Source: Taibaiella sp965229095
GTDB taxonomy: Bacteria > Bacteroidota > Bacteroidia > Chitinophagales > Chitinophagaceae
Reading direction: 5' to 3'
Assembly (NCBI GenBank): GCA_965229095.1
Contig: OZ245855.1
Location: 5,022,001 to 5,086,000 of the forward strand
Length of the DNA: 64,000 bases
A program made the position numbers and the translations under genes. Within the stretch, counting starts at the first letter, position 1. Each line of letters begins with the position of its first letter. The notes under the pieces were generated by a model, which was not told the DNA's origin, searched no databases, and saw nothing but the letters and a program-made list of their open reading frames with translations. Positions 16,667-24,721 of this stretch are shown here, piece by piece.

Positions 16667-17581
16667 TTATTTCCCCCGGGTAAGATCGCGGAAAGCATCC
16701 TCCAGCGACTGGCTGCTGTTTTGAAGGGAAAGGATGCCGATGTCATTTTTCAGGGACCAGGCCATTAGCTCTTTACGCAGCAGCTCGGGTTGCGCAGTTT
16801 CGAGAAGCCAGCGACGTTGTTCCAGCGATTTGATGCCTTTTGCCTGGCCCAATTGCAGCAATGCTGCTTCGGGCACATCCTGGTCCAGCTCCACCACCAG
16901 GCCCGCCTGAACTTTCTCCTGTGATTGGATATTGCCTATCGCATCATCGGCTACGATACTGCCGTTATTGATGATGATCACCCGGCCGCACATGGCCTGC
17001 ACTTCCTGCATGATGTGGGTGGACAGCAATACGGTCTTTTCTTTGCCGAGGCTGATGATCAGGTCCCGGATATCTACCAACTGGTTGGGATCGAGGCCGC
17101 TGGTCGGTTCGTCGAGGATCAGTACTTTCGGGTCATGGATCATGGCCTGTGCCAGGCCTACCCTTTGTTTGTAGCCCTTCGATAAGGCACCGATCTTTTT
17201 CTTTACTTCTTTTTGCAGGCCGGTACGGCTGATCATTTCATCGATGCGCGCTTTTTTTGCAGCGCCCAGCTGGTGCACGCCTGCGGCAAATTCCAGGTAC
17301 TCCCGCACATACATATCGTAATACAAAGGATTGCTTTCCGGCAGGTAGCCTACTTGTTTCCTCACCTCCATCGATTGTTCTGCCACATCGTAGCCGCACA
17401 CTATTGCCTGGCCCGATGTAGGCGTTATATAAGTGCTCAGCATTTTCATAGTGGTCGACTTGCCTGCGCCATTAGGCCCCAGGAAACCGACGATCGTGCT
17501 GCTGCTTATTTCAAAGGAAATATCGTTTACTGCTTTTTGCTCCCCGAATATCTTCGTTAAATGCGCTACTTTAATGGACAT
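16667..17581 (-). CDS. gldA: ABC transporter ATP-binding protein, GldA-like
   Basis: This 304-residue ATPase starts at MSIKVAHLTKIFGEQKAV. Walker A GPNGAGKST (about 37-45), the Q-loop region VGYLPESNPLY, the signature LSKGYKQRVGLAQAM, Walker B VLILDEPTSGLDP and the switch STHIMQEV are all present. The LPESNPLYYDMYVREYL wording and the long C-terminal extension match GldA, the ATPase of the GldAFG transporter of gliding Bacteroidota. gldF and gldG are not adjacent, so the assignment to gliding is tentative and a general ABC-2 exporter remains possible. I used the ATG at 17581; the frame extends to 17614 but adds a non-homologous stretch. Confidence 0.8.
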   Translation of the reverse strand: MSIKVAHLTKIFGEQKAVNDISFEISSSTIVGFLGPNGAGKSTTMKMLSTYITPTSGQAIVCGYDVAEQSMEVRKQVGYLPESNPLYYDMYVREYLEFAAGVHQLGAAKKARIDEMISRTGLQKEVKKKIGALSKGYKQRVGLAQAMIHDPKVLILDEPTSGLDPNQLVDIRDLIISLGKEKTVLLSTHIMQEVQAMCGRVIIINNGSIVADDAIGNIQSQEKVQAGLVVELDQDVPEAALLQLGQAKGIKSLEQRRWLLETAQPELLRKELMAWSLKNDIGILSLQNSSQSLEDAFRDLTRGK

Positions 17582-17644
17582 CTTTATTGCTTTGAACAGG
17601 CGGCCATTTGGCACCGCTCGTGTTTTCTGTTAGGATAAAATAAT

Positions 17645-18496
17645 TTAGCGGATATCCTGGAAACGGCCCTGGTTCAGGTCGCCGGTCTCGAAGCCTTTTT
17701 TGAACCAGTACATCCTTTGTTGCGAAGTACCGTGGGTAAAGGCATCGGGTACTACATAGCCCTGGGCCTGCTTTTGCAGCTTATCGTCCCCGATGGCGTT
17801 TGCCGCTGTCAGCGCTGATTCAAGGTCGCCGGGTTCCAGGATACGGCGCATCCTGTTGGCATGGTAGGCCCAGAGGCCTGCCAGAAAATCGGCCTGCAGC
17901 TCCAGCTTTACAGACAGCTTATTGTATTCAGCCTCGCTTAGCCGGCTCCGTTGTCTTTGCACTTGCTCCGAGATGCCCATCAGGTTCTGGATATGATGAC
18001 CCACTTCATGTGCAACCACATAGGCCACGGCAAAATTACCCGGTGCGTTAAACCGGTCCCTGAGCTCGTTGCAGAAGGAAAGGTCGATATATACTTTATA
18101 ATCGGCAGGACAGTAAAAAGGCCCCATAGCCGCGCTGGCGCCGCCACAGGCACTTTCCACGGCATTATCAAACATGACCAGTTTAGGGACTTTATACTGT
18201 TGGTTGTTGTCCTTGAAAATAGAAGACCATACATCTTCGGTGCTGGCCAGTACCACGCTTACAAACTGTGCCGTGGAATCATCGGCGCGGGGAGCGTGGG
18301 GCCGGCCCGTATTGGTTTGCTCGATATTGGTGCTTTCCTGTGTAGACAGCAGGCTGGAAAAATCCTTGCCGGTAAGTAGGCCGATAACAAGGATAATGAT
18401 GGCGCCCAGGCCGCCACCGATAGCTACTTTGCCGCCGCCACCCAGGCCCCGGCGGTCTTCAACATTATCGCTTTCGCGTTCACCTCTCCAGCGCAT
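17645..18496 (-). CDS. Neutral zinc metallopeptidase (YpfJ-like), membrane-anchored
   Basis: This is a 283-residue protein with a short, charged, Gly-rich N-terminus and one hydrophobic segment (about 28-41: GGLGAIIILVIGLL). The rest faces the periplasm. The zinc motif HEVGHH is at 163-168, preceded by PFYCPADYKVYIDL and followed by ELQADFLAGLWAYHA, which supplies the third ligand Glu; this is the putative neutral zinc metallopeptidase family exemplified by E. coli YpfJ. The two Cys residues (117 and 129) around the GGASAAMGPFYC stretch are typical. The substrate is unknown. It precedes gldA in the same direction with a 63-base gap, but a functional link is not implied. Confidence 0.88.
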   Translation of the reverse strand: MRWRGERESDNVEDRRGLGGGGKVAIGGGLGAIIILVIGLLTGKDFSSLLSTQESTNIEQTNTGRPHAPRADDSTAQFVSVVLASTEDVWSSIFKDNNQQYKVPKLVMFDNAVESACGGASAAMGPFYCPADYKVYIDLSFCNELRDRFNAPGNFAVAYVVAHEVGHHIQNLMGISEQVQRQRSRLSEAEYNKLSVKLELQADFLAGLWAYHANRMRRILEPGDLESALTAANAIGDDKLQKQAQGYVVPDAFTHGTSQQRMYWFKKGFETGDLNQGRFQDIR

Positions 18497-18559
18497 AAGA
18501 TATCATTTTTAAAAGGGGTTACAAGGGAATTGTATTTCTGCTCTGGCAAATGTACAATA

Positions 18560-19228
18560 CTAGCGGATTAATTTCTCATACTCCTTCCTGCTAATGACCC
18601 GGTAACCTTCCGGGATACGGAAGGCGGTATTGGCCACAGGTTCCTGACTTATCGTTTTCAGGGAAAAATGGGTGGTAAAGCCATTGCTCATCGGGATGTC
18701 GAACTGTGCCGGGATGCCTTTAAGTTCCGGGCTGTGCTCAAATACCTCGGGGTGCTTCAGTTCGTATTGATCGAGGTAATAAAGGGTAAAGGCAGAGCCG
18801 TCTTTATACCTGAGCATGCCTTCTTTCGCATCAAAGCTGCCTATCTTTTTTTGCCCTTTGCCTTTTTCCAGGGCGGCGTTCAGGTAGGCGGCGTTCTTTT
18901 TACGTTCTTCCCGCATACTCACTTCGATAGCATATTTTATCGTATTGACTGTTTGCAGGATCATGTCTTTGTCAGTAGTATAATTGCTGATCCGGGAATA
19001 TTTATAGCCGTCTTCCAGGGTAATGTCCTGGCGCACGTTATCATCTTTCAGGTAAATGGTCAGGGTGCCGGATTTGGTTTCGGTAATGGCGGGCTCATTG
19101 GCAGGGGTAGGTACTTTCCCGGTAATGGTAATATCGTACACTAAAATGCCTTCGCTCAGCTCTTCCTGGCCAAAAACCATGGAAAAAGAAAAGAGAAGAT
19201 AAACAAACAAGGAAATTTTTTTGTGCAT
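18560..19228 (-). CDS. Secreted protein of unknown function (DUF4412/GLPGLI-like)
   Basis: This 222-residue product has a clear signal peptide (MHKKISLFVYLLFSFSMVFGQ, cut near residue 20). The mature part opens SEGILVYDITITG and is rich in alternating hydrophobic residues, suggesting beta strands; a mid-protein stretch (EERKKNAAYLNAALEKGK) is helical. The pattern resembles DUF4412- or GLPGLI-type envelope proteins of Bacteroidota, but I cannot place it firmly in either. No catalytic motif is seen. It is probably periplasmic or in the outer leaflet. It is divergent from kbl. Confidence 0.65.
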   Translation of the reverse strand: MHKKISLFVYLLFSFSMVFGQEELSEGILVYDITITGKVPTPANEPAITETKSGTLTIYLKDDNVRQDITLEDGYKYSRISNYTTDKDMILQTVNTIKYAIEVSMREERKKNAAYLNAALEKGKGQKKIGSFDAKEGMLRYKDGSAFTLYYLDQYELKHPEVFEHSPELKGIPAQFDIPMSNGFTTHFSLKTISQEPVANTAFRIPEGYRVISRKEYEKLIR

Positions 19229-19360
19229 TTAAGACAGCATGTGATTTTTGAGGGGCTAAAATTACAAAAAACGGAGGACTAGCCTTGTATAGTATAGGAA
19301 TGAATTACGATAACAGATAATTGCCCGGGTGGGAAAACGTCTATCTCGGATGTAATTTAT

Positions 19361-19368
19361 TAGCTTTG
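19361..19368 (+). promoter_or_regulatory. -7 promoter box (TAGCTTTG) of kbl
   Basis: This is an exact TAnnTTTG match, 46 bases before the kbl ATG. Confidence 0.55.
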
Positions 19369-19414
19369 CAACTGTTTTTTACTAAAAAGTTACGGAAATC
19401 TATAATCGGAAAAT

Positions 19415-20605
19415 ATGTCCAGCAATTCATTCTACACCCGTATTGAAGGGGAAATCGAATCAATAAAAGAAGCCGGCTTGTTCAAAAGCGAACGCCGTAT
19501 CGATTCGGAGCAAGGCGCTGAAATTATGGTGAATGGCAAGAAGGTATTGAACTTCTGTGCCAACAACTACCTGGGACTTTCTTCGCATCCCAAAGTACTG
19601 GAAGCGGCTAAGAAAACCATTGACGAAAGGGGCTATGGCATGAGCTCTGTGCGCTTTATCTGTGGTACGCAGGATATCCACAAGCAATTGGAACAAAAGC
19701 TTTCTGCTTTCCTGGGTACCGAAGACACGATCCTGTATGTGGCTTGCTTCGATGCCAATGGCGGCGTATTCGAACCGCTGCTGGGCGAAGAAGATGTGAT
19801 TATTTCGGATGAGCTGAATCATGCTTCCATTATCGACGGTGTACGTCTTTGCAAGGCCAAAAGGGCCAGGTACAAGAACCGGGACATGGCCGAACTGGAA
19901 CAGTGCCTTATCGATCATAAAGATGCCCGTACCCGCTTTATCGTAACCGATTCTGTATTCTCTATGGATGGTACCCTGGCCGAGCTGGATAAGATCTGCG
20001 ACCTGGCCGATAAGTATGATGCTATCGTGATGATCGACGAAAGTCATTCTTCCGGCTTTATGGGTAAAACCGGTCGTGGTGTGCATGAGCTGTGCGGCGT
20101 AATGGGTCGCGTAGATATCATTACCGGTACCCTGGGTAAAGCCCTGGGTGGTGCATCGGGTGGCTTTACCAGCGGTAAAAAAGAAGTGATCGAGATGCTG
20201 CGTCAACGCAGCCGTCCCTACCTGTTCAGCAATACCGTGGCGCCATCGGTAGTAGGCGCCTCGATTGCCGTACTGGACATGATCAGCGAAACAACAGAGC
20301 TGCGGGATAAGCTGGAAAGCAATACGGCCTATTTCCGGGAGCAAATGACGGCAGCCGGTTTTGACATTAAGCCTGGTACCCATCCTATTTGCCCCTTAAT
20401 GCTCTACGATGCAGTGCTGGCGCAGAAAATGGCAGCCCGTTTGCTGGAAGAAGGCGTTTATGTGATCGGCTTCTTCTTCCCGGTAGTGCCCAAAGGTCTT
20501 GCCCGTATCCGGGTGCAGATATCTGCCGGTCACGAAAGGCACCACCTGGATACAGCTATTGCGGCCTTTACCAAGGTAGGTAAAGAACTGGGCGTGATCA
20601 AGTAG
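19415..20605 (+). CDS. kbl: Glycine C-acetyltransferase (2-amino-3-ketobutyrate CoA ligase)
   Basis: Kbl is a pyridoxal-phosphate enzyme that splits 2-amino-3-ketobutyrate with CoA into glycine and acetyl-CoA, the second step of threonine breakdown after threonine dehydrogenase. The 396-residue protein has FCANNYLGL, SVRFICGTQDIHKQLEQKL, DELNHASIIDGVRLCKAKR, the PLP-binding TGTLGKALGGASGG (Lys near 244) and PVVPKGLARIRVQISA. These match E. coli Kbl closely, more closely than 8-amino-7-oxononanoate synthase or serine palmitoyltransferase, which share the fold. No tdh gene is adjacent. A TAGCTTTG box lies 46 bases upstream. Confidence 0.93.
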   Translation: MSSNSFYTRIEGEIESIKEAGLFKSERRIDSEQGAEIMVNGKKVLNFCANNYLGLSSHPKVLEAAKKTIDERGYGMSSVRFICGTQDIHKQLEQKLSAFLGTEDTILYVACFDANGGVFEPLLGEEDVIISDELNHASIIDGVRLCKAKRARYKNRDMAELEQCLIDHKDARTRFIVTDSVFSMDGTLAELDKICDLADKYDAIVMIDESHSSGFMGKTGRGVHELCGVMGRVDIITGTLGKALGGASGGFTSGKKEVIEMLRQRSRPYLFSNTVAPSVVGASIAVLDMISETTELRDKLESNTAYFREQMTAAGFDIKPGTHPICPLMLYDAVLAQKMAARLLEEGVYVIGFFFPVVPKGLARIRVQISAGHERHHLDTAIAAFTKVGKELGVIK

Positions 20606-20681
20606 CAAGGGAAAAAGGACTGTTGACTATTCACGGTTAAATAGTACTCCGTTAACCAGCTTTCAGCTATCCTGTATCTTG

Positions 20682-20751
20682 CATCTTATCTAATGCCTCA
20701 TATCTAATATCTAATACCTAACGTCTAATATCTGACATCTGATGTCTAATA
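20682..20751 (+). repeat. Degenerate short tandem repeat (TATCTAAT-like units) running into a start codon
   Basis: About nine imperfect units of TATCTAAT / ATCTGACA / GTCTAATA follow each other from 20682. The last units read GATGTCTAATAACG, and the ATGTCTAAT supplies codons 1-3 of the thiolase. No hairpin is evident. Confidence 0.75.
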
Positions 20752-21941
20752 ACGTATATATAATCGATGCTGTGCGTACGCCGATAGGCAAGTATGGCGG
20801 CACGCTAAGCACGGTGCGCCCGGACGATATGCTGGCGCATGTGATCAAAGCTTTAATAACCCGTAATCCTTCCGTAGATGTAAACGCTATTGAAGATGTA
20901 ATTGCGGGTGCGGCCAACCAGGCCGGTGAAGATAACCGTGACGTAGCCCGTATGTCGGCCCTGCTGGCAGGTTTGCCTATTTCTGTAGGGGGCAATACGG
21001 TTAACCGTCTTTGCGCTTCGGGCCTGCAGGCCATTATGGATGCCAGCCGTGCGATCCAGTGCGACGAAGGTGAGCTGTTTATCGCCGGCGGCGTAGAAAG
21101 CATGACCCGCGCGCCTTTCGTGATGGGCAAACCGGAAACGGCTTTTGGCCGTAACCAGCAAATGTTTGATACGACCATGGGCTGGCGTTTTATCAACCCC
21201 AGGTTGTCGGCAATGTATCATCCATATACGATGGGGGAAACGGCCGAGAACGTGGCGAAGCAATGGAACCTCAGCCGGGAAGAGCAGGACCAATTTGCCT
21301 ATAGCAGCCAGGAGAAATACCAGAAAGCGCAGGAAGCCGGGAAGTTCAACGATGAGATCGTGCCGGTAACGATAGAGCTGGGTAAAGGCAAAACGGCTTT
21401 GTTTGAAAAGGATGAGCATCCCCGTCTGTCACCTATGGAAAAGCTGGCGGAGCTCAAGCCTGCATTTCAAAAGGATGGTTCGGTAACGGCCGGCAACAGC
21501 AGTGGAATCAATGATGGGGCTGCGGCTTTATTGCTGGCTTCGGAAGATGCGGTAAAAAAATACAACCTGAAACCCATGGCCCGGATCGTAAGTCGTGCTA
21601 TTGCCGGGGTCGATCCTTCCATAATGGGTATAGGGCCTGTGCCTGCCACCGAAAAGGCATTGCAGCGCGCCGGTCTTACGATCGATGATATAGGCCTTGC
21701 CGAATTGAACGAAGCATTCGCTTCCCAATCGCTGGCTGTGATGCGCGACCTGAAGATCAATCCTGAGATTGTGAATGTCAACGGCGGCGCTATCGCCCTG
21801 GGGCATCCTTTGGGTTGCAGCGGCGCGCGTATTTCCGCTACCTTGCTGCACGAGATGAAAAGACGTAATGTCCGTTACGGCCTGGCCACTATGTGTATCG
21901 GGGTAGGGCAGGGCGCTGCTATTATCTACGAACTGGTATAA
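20742..21941 (+). CDS. Thiolase (acetyl-CoA C-acyltransferase, PcaF/PaaJ-like)
   Basis: This 399-residue thiolase has both active-site Cys segments, VNRLCASGLQAI (Cys near 90) and MCIGVGQGAAI (near 388), and the GGAIALGHPLGCSGAR His segment. The stretch DNRDVARMSALLAGLP together with FDTTMGWRFINPRL resembles 3-oxoadipyl-CoA thiolases (PcaF, PaaJ) more than PhaA or FadA, but sequence alone does not fix the chain specificity, and no aromatic-degradation genes are near. It could also serve general beta-oxidation with the hydroxyacyl-CoA dehydrogenase at 49420. The start codon lies inside a TATCTAAT-type repeat. A hairpin follows at 21964. Confidence 0.88.
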   Translation: MSNNVYIIDAVRTPIGKYGGTLSTVRPDDMLAHVIKALITRNPSVDVNAIEDVIAGAANQAGEDNRDVARMSALLAGLPISVGGNTVNRLCASGLQAIMDASRAIQCDEGELFIAGGVESMTRAPFVMGKPETAFGRNQQMFDTTMGWRFINPRLSAMYHPYTMGETAENVAKQWNLSREEQDQFAYSSQEKYQKAQEAGKFNDEIVPVTIELGKGKTALFEKDEHPRLSPMEKLAELKPAFQKDGSVTAGNSSGINDGAAALLLASEDAVKKYNLKPMARIVSRAIAGVDPSIMGIGPVPATEKALQRAGLTIDDIGLAELNEAFASQSLAVMRDLKINPEIVNVNGGAIALGHPLGCSGARISATLLHEMKRRNVRYGLATMCIGVGQGAAIIYELV

Positions 21942-21963
21942 ATTACAAAAGCAATTAATAAAG

Positions 21964-21994
21964 AAAGCCGTTTACCCCTGGGGTAAACGGCTTT
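21964..21994 (+). terminator. Hairpin terminator after the thiolase gene
   Basis: The stem pairs AAAGCCGTTTACCCC (21964-21978) with GGGGTAAACGGCTTT (21980-21994) and is followed by further T residues. The formal loop is one base, so the inner C-G pairs must open. Confidence 0.8.
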
Positions 21995-22036
21995 TCTCGT
22001 CTATAAAGATAGCGCACATTTTTAAAGCCGTATCTT

Positions 22037-22552
22037 ATGTTGTATCAATTAAAGAAATATGCTGCAGTCGTATTGATGTTACTCTGCCTGGGTAGTTGTA
22101 CCAAACAATACGTTTGTTCGTACAGTTATGTTTATATGCCGGAACAAATTGCTTTTGCCGGGTATACGCCGGGTGAATTAAGCCAGGTTGTTTTTCAGCA
22201 ATACAAAGCCGGAAGCAGTTTTTCGGAGCTCAAGAGTACAGATACAATGGATGCCTCCGGTGCCGTATTTAAGGGAGATACTGCTTACCTCGCTGTCAAT
22301 ACGCCTTCATACAGGGGTTTCTTTTCGGTCAGGGAGGGAATCGATTATAAAGTGAGTGTGCTCCAGGCGAATAAAGATTATTCGATCGTGCTCAAAAGCG
22401 GGAAGGATGGGGAAAGCTGGACGCAGCAGGAACATTGCAGTCCAGGTGCCTCAAATTCCAGGCCTGTTCCTTATTTTACTACCGTAAACGGCGCAGAGTA
22501 CCAGGCTTACGCTCCTTACCCGAATAACTTTTTTATTTGCTTGCGTCGTTAA
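22037..22552 (+). CDS. Lipoprotein of unknown function, paralogue 1 of a tandem pair
   Basis: This 171-residue protein has a lipoprotein signal (LCLGSC, Cys21). The mature domain has three recognisable blocks shared with the next gene: EQIAFAGYTPGELSQVVFQQ, STDTMDASGAVFKGDTAYL and YRGFFSVREGIDYKVSVLQA, followed by a paired CSPGAS and a final FICLRR. Cys residues at the block ends (VCSYSY, HCSPGAS, ICLRR) may form disulfides. I do not recognise the family. Strand-rich patterning suggests a small beta-fold on the cell surface or in the periplasm. The pair sits between two hairpin-bounded units and looks like a recent local duplication. Confidence 0.75.
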   Translation: MLYQLKKYAAVVLMLLCLGSCTKQYVCSYSYVYMPEQIAFAGYTPGELSQVVFQQYKAGSSFSELKSTDTMDASGAVFKGDTAYLAVNTPSYRGFFSVREGIDYKVSVLQANKDYSIVLKSGKDGESWTQQEHCSPGASNSRPVPYFTTVNGAEYQAYAPYPNNFFICLRR

Positions 22553-22610
22553 GTGGGAGTCTGGTGCTCCCCTGATAGATGTAGTATAGGTACTCTAAAA
22601 ATCATTGTTT

Positions 22611-23153
22611 ATGCCACATGGGTTCAGAAAAGTCCTTATCGCCGCAGTGCTCCCGGTATGGGTGCTGGGGAGCTGCAGTAAAGAACTGGAGCCAATTGTT
22701 CCATCGGAATATACTTGTTCCTACAGCATTTCTTACGAAAATGAGGCGATTGCTTTTAAAGGGTATTCGCCAACGGAATTGAGCAAAGTCATTCTGCAAA
22801 AATTTAAGGTGGGCAGTAATTATTCGGTATTGATCGGGACAGATACGCTGGATGCTTCGGGTGCCGTATTCAGGGGAGATACTGCTTACCTGTCTGTCGA
22901 TAACTTTTCTTACCGGGGTTTCTTTTCCCTTAGAGACAGTGTGGACTACAAGGTAGATATCCCGAACGCAAATAAGGAATACACGATAAGCCTGAAGCGG
23001 GGTGACGCTTCAAAAACCTGGACCCAACGCAGTCCCTGCAGTCCGGGGGCGTCCGAAATGAGATATAACAGTTTTTCTGTTCTATTGAACGGCCGGAATT
23101 ATTACCCTTACGTGACTATGCCTCATCGTTATTTTATCTGTCTCCAGCGTTAA
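22611..23153 (+). CDS. Lipoprotein of unknown function, paralogue 2 of a tandem pair
   Basis: This 180-residue protein starts at MPHGFRKVLI and has a lipobox LGSC (Cys22). From CSYSI onward it aligns with the neighbouring product at roughly half identity by eye, keeping IAFKGYSPTELSKVILQKF, TDTLDASGAVFRGDTAYLS, YRGFFSLRD, CSPGAS and a terminal FICLQR. The three Cys positions in the mature protein are retained, which supports a conserved fold. The frame extends six bases further to a TTG, but the ATG at 22611 is preferred. The gap to the first copy is 58 bases, so they are probably co-transcribed. Function unknown. Confidence 0.75.
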   Translation: MPHGFRKVLIAAVLPVWVLGSCSKELEPIVPSEYTCSYSISYENEAIAFKGYSPTELSKVILQKFKVGSNYSVLIGTDTLDASGAVFRGDTAYLSVDNFSYRGFFSLRDSVDYKVDIPNANKEYTISLKRGDASKTWTQRSPCSPGASEMRYNSFSVLLNGRNYYPYVTMPHRYFICLQR

Positions 23154-23986
23154 AAAGAACGCAGATCTTCTTTCGTAAAAGTCCATTCCGGTGTTGCGAT
23201 AACATCGTTACCACGTACCGAGTACCAGGGAGATAAACTACTGTTCATCGGGTTGCGCAATATATGGATGTCCTGCGCAGGCATATAGCTCTGGGAGAGC
23301 AGGAAGATGGTGTCGCCCGTCTTCGGGTTCCGGGCCATATCCATAACCGTTACGGCATGGCCATAAGGATTGCCGGTTTGTATCAGTACCATTCCCGGCG
23401 CTATATCTTGGAAGGAGACAGGTCTTAATTGGGCGTGGAGCGATTTGGTGCCGGCGTATGCATAGACCTGGTCCAGGTATTGCCGGAAGATCGGATAGGT
23501 ATAGTCTTCATTCTTTTGTTTGACCCAATTGCAAGTGTTGCCCCGGGTAACCAGCCTGTAGCCTTGCGCATAATGTTCGTAATCGCAATGGAAGCCATTG
23601 GTAAAGCGAAAGCTAATATCCGAAAATTGTTTCCGGGCAAAGAGGTATTCTGCCCTTATCCGCATTACGGCATCGGCACATTGTTGCAGGACCTTATTAC
23701 CTGCATCTATCGCCAGTACGGCATATTGTGCCTGTTGGTTCCTCTTTTTAGCGCCATTGTAGAGGTAAACGGTCTTGTCTTTTTTGAGCGGGATATTACG
23801 CAGGAACTTTGCATAATCTCCCGTGCCTGCATCGATCCTGGTATAGCCTTCGGGCAAAGGGATCATGCCTACTTTGCCTGGTAGCGGGGCTGGTGGTTGT
23901 TCTGTTTGCGCTGTTGATCTGTCCTGCTGGGCAGGTCCGGCACAAGAAAAAAGAAACGGGATAAACAACAAAAGAAAACCCTGCAT
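23150..23986 (-). CDS. DUF4846 domain lipoprotein
   Basis: This is a 278-residue protein. Its start at 23986 is set by an unusually good Shine-Dalgarno (AAAGGAGG, 5 bases before the ATG). The signal peptide ends at FSC (Cys15), giving a lipoprotein, and is followed by a Gln/Pro-rich linker. The mature region carries the DUF4846 hallmarks: FLRNIPLKKDKTVYLYNG, CADAVMRIRAEYLFARK and GDTIFLLSQSYMPAQDIHI before SPWYSV. The function of DUF4846 is unknown; the domain is common in secreted Bacteroidota proteins. The 3' end overlaps the convergent lipoprotein gene by 4 bases. A longer frame to 24031 lacks the signal peptide at its start. Confidence 0.85.
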   Translation of the reverse strand: MQGFLLLFIPFLFSCAGPAQQDRSTAQTEQPPAPLPGKVGMIPLPEGYTRIDAGTGDYAKFLRNIPLKKDKTVYLYNGAKKRNQQAQYAVLAIDAGNKVLQQCADAVMRIRAEYLFARKQFSDISFRFTNGFHCDYEHYAQGYRLVTRGNTCNWVKQKNEDYTYPIFRQYLDQVYAYAGTKSLHAQLRPVSFQDIAPGMVLIQTGNPYGHAVTVMDMARNPKTGDTIFLLSQSYMPAQDIHILRNPMNSSLSPWYSVRGNDVIATPEWTFTKEDLRSF

Positions 23987-23989
23987 ATA

Positions 23990-23997
23990 ACCTCCTT
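23990..23997 (-). promoter_or_regulatory. Strong Shine-Dalgarno of the DUF4846 gene
   Basis: The minus strand reads AAAGGAGG followed by TTAT-like spacing and the ATG at 23986. A site this close to consensus is uncommon among the genes in this window and decides the start codon. Confidence 0.65.
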
Positions 23998-24226
23998 TAA
24001 TGCTGAAGACGTAGCCGCAGGGTTTTTCCATAAGGAAATCAGGAAGTTTTGTTTAATAATACGATATTGAGGTTGTCTTTTCCGGATAGAAGGCGGAAAA
24101 ATATAATCCCCGGTGTCGGAGATTTTGTTTATAAAAAATAGCAAATCTTTAAGTATTCATACCCAACGGTATAGAGGTAGTAAGGGGATTTTTTTCCACA
24201 ATGAAGCGTTAAAGGGAAACATAAGG

Positions 24227-24258
24227 AGGGGAAATTTCCCCTGGAAAGGTTACCTTTG
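24227..24258 (+). promoter_or_regulatory. tatA promoter: palindrome plus -7 box TACCTTTG
   Basis: A TACCTTTG box (24251-24258) matches TAnnTTTG and lies 31 bases before the tatA ATG. Eight bases upstream sits a perfect 16-base palindrome, AGGGGAAATTTCCCCT (24227-24242), in the place of a -33 element. It is a candidate operator; no regulator is implied by the neighbours. The rest of the 303-base gap 23987-24289 shows nothing else. Confidence 0.55.
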
Positions 24259-24289
24259 TTCCATTGCTTCATCAATAAACATTTTTTTA

Positions 24290-24559
24290 ATGACTATTTT
24301 ATCAATTAACCCCCTGATGTTGTTGTCTATGCCTAGCGGTATGGAGTGGTTGTGGATTGTACTGGTGGTGATCATATTGTTTGGCGGTAAGAAGATTCCG
24401 GAATTGGCTAAGGGTATTGGTAAAGGCATCCGTGAGTTTAACGATGCAAAAGATGGCATTAAAAAAGAAATTGAGACCGGCATGAAAGAAACTCCTTCTG
24501 CCACCACCAACGCTAACGTTACTTCTGGTCAGCAATCCCAAACCCAAACCAACGCCTAA
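24290..24559 (+). CDS. tatA: Sec-independent protein translocase TatA/E component
   Basis: TatA forms the pore of the twin-arginine translocase in the inner membrane. The 89-residue product has a single N-terminal hydrophobic helix (MEWLWIVLVVIILFGGKKIPE), the FGxxK/xPEL hallmark and the amphipathic helix ELAKGIGKGIREFNDAKDGI, then a polar Ser/Thr/Gln tail. I chose the ATG at 24290 because a -7 box lies 31 bases upstream; ATG 24317 would still keep the whole helix, and the longer frame from 24113 is not credible. No tatC is adjacent. A hairpin follows at 24631. Confidence 0.9.
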   Translation: MTILSINPLMLLSMPSGMEWLWIVLVVIILFGGKKIPELAKGIGKGIREFNDAKDGIKKEIETGMKETPSATTNANVTSGQQSQTQTNA

Positions 24560-24630
24560 GCGCATCCGCTTAAATTTTTTTCTGTTTAGCTATAGCAAAA
24601 TGATTTTTTTATTATTTTGTGAAGCCGCTC

Positions 24631-24650
24631 TGCCGGAATTTTTTCCGGCA
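24631..24650 (+). terminator. Hairpin after tatA
   Basis: A perfect 8-bp stem (TGCCGGAA/TTCCGGCA) with a 4-base T loop lies 72 bases after the tatA stop. No T-tract follows, so it could instead be part of the mltD leader. Confidence 0.5.
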
Positions 24651-24721
24651 ACCGAAATTAAACAGCCGGTTTTCTTTAAATCCGGTTGCATGTGTAACCG
24701 CTAAAAACAAGTATTTAGCCC

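Noticed and set aside
19460..20383. A 307-residue minus-strand frame over kbl
   Set aside because: The kbl product matches its family from end to end, so the opposite frame is a shadow.
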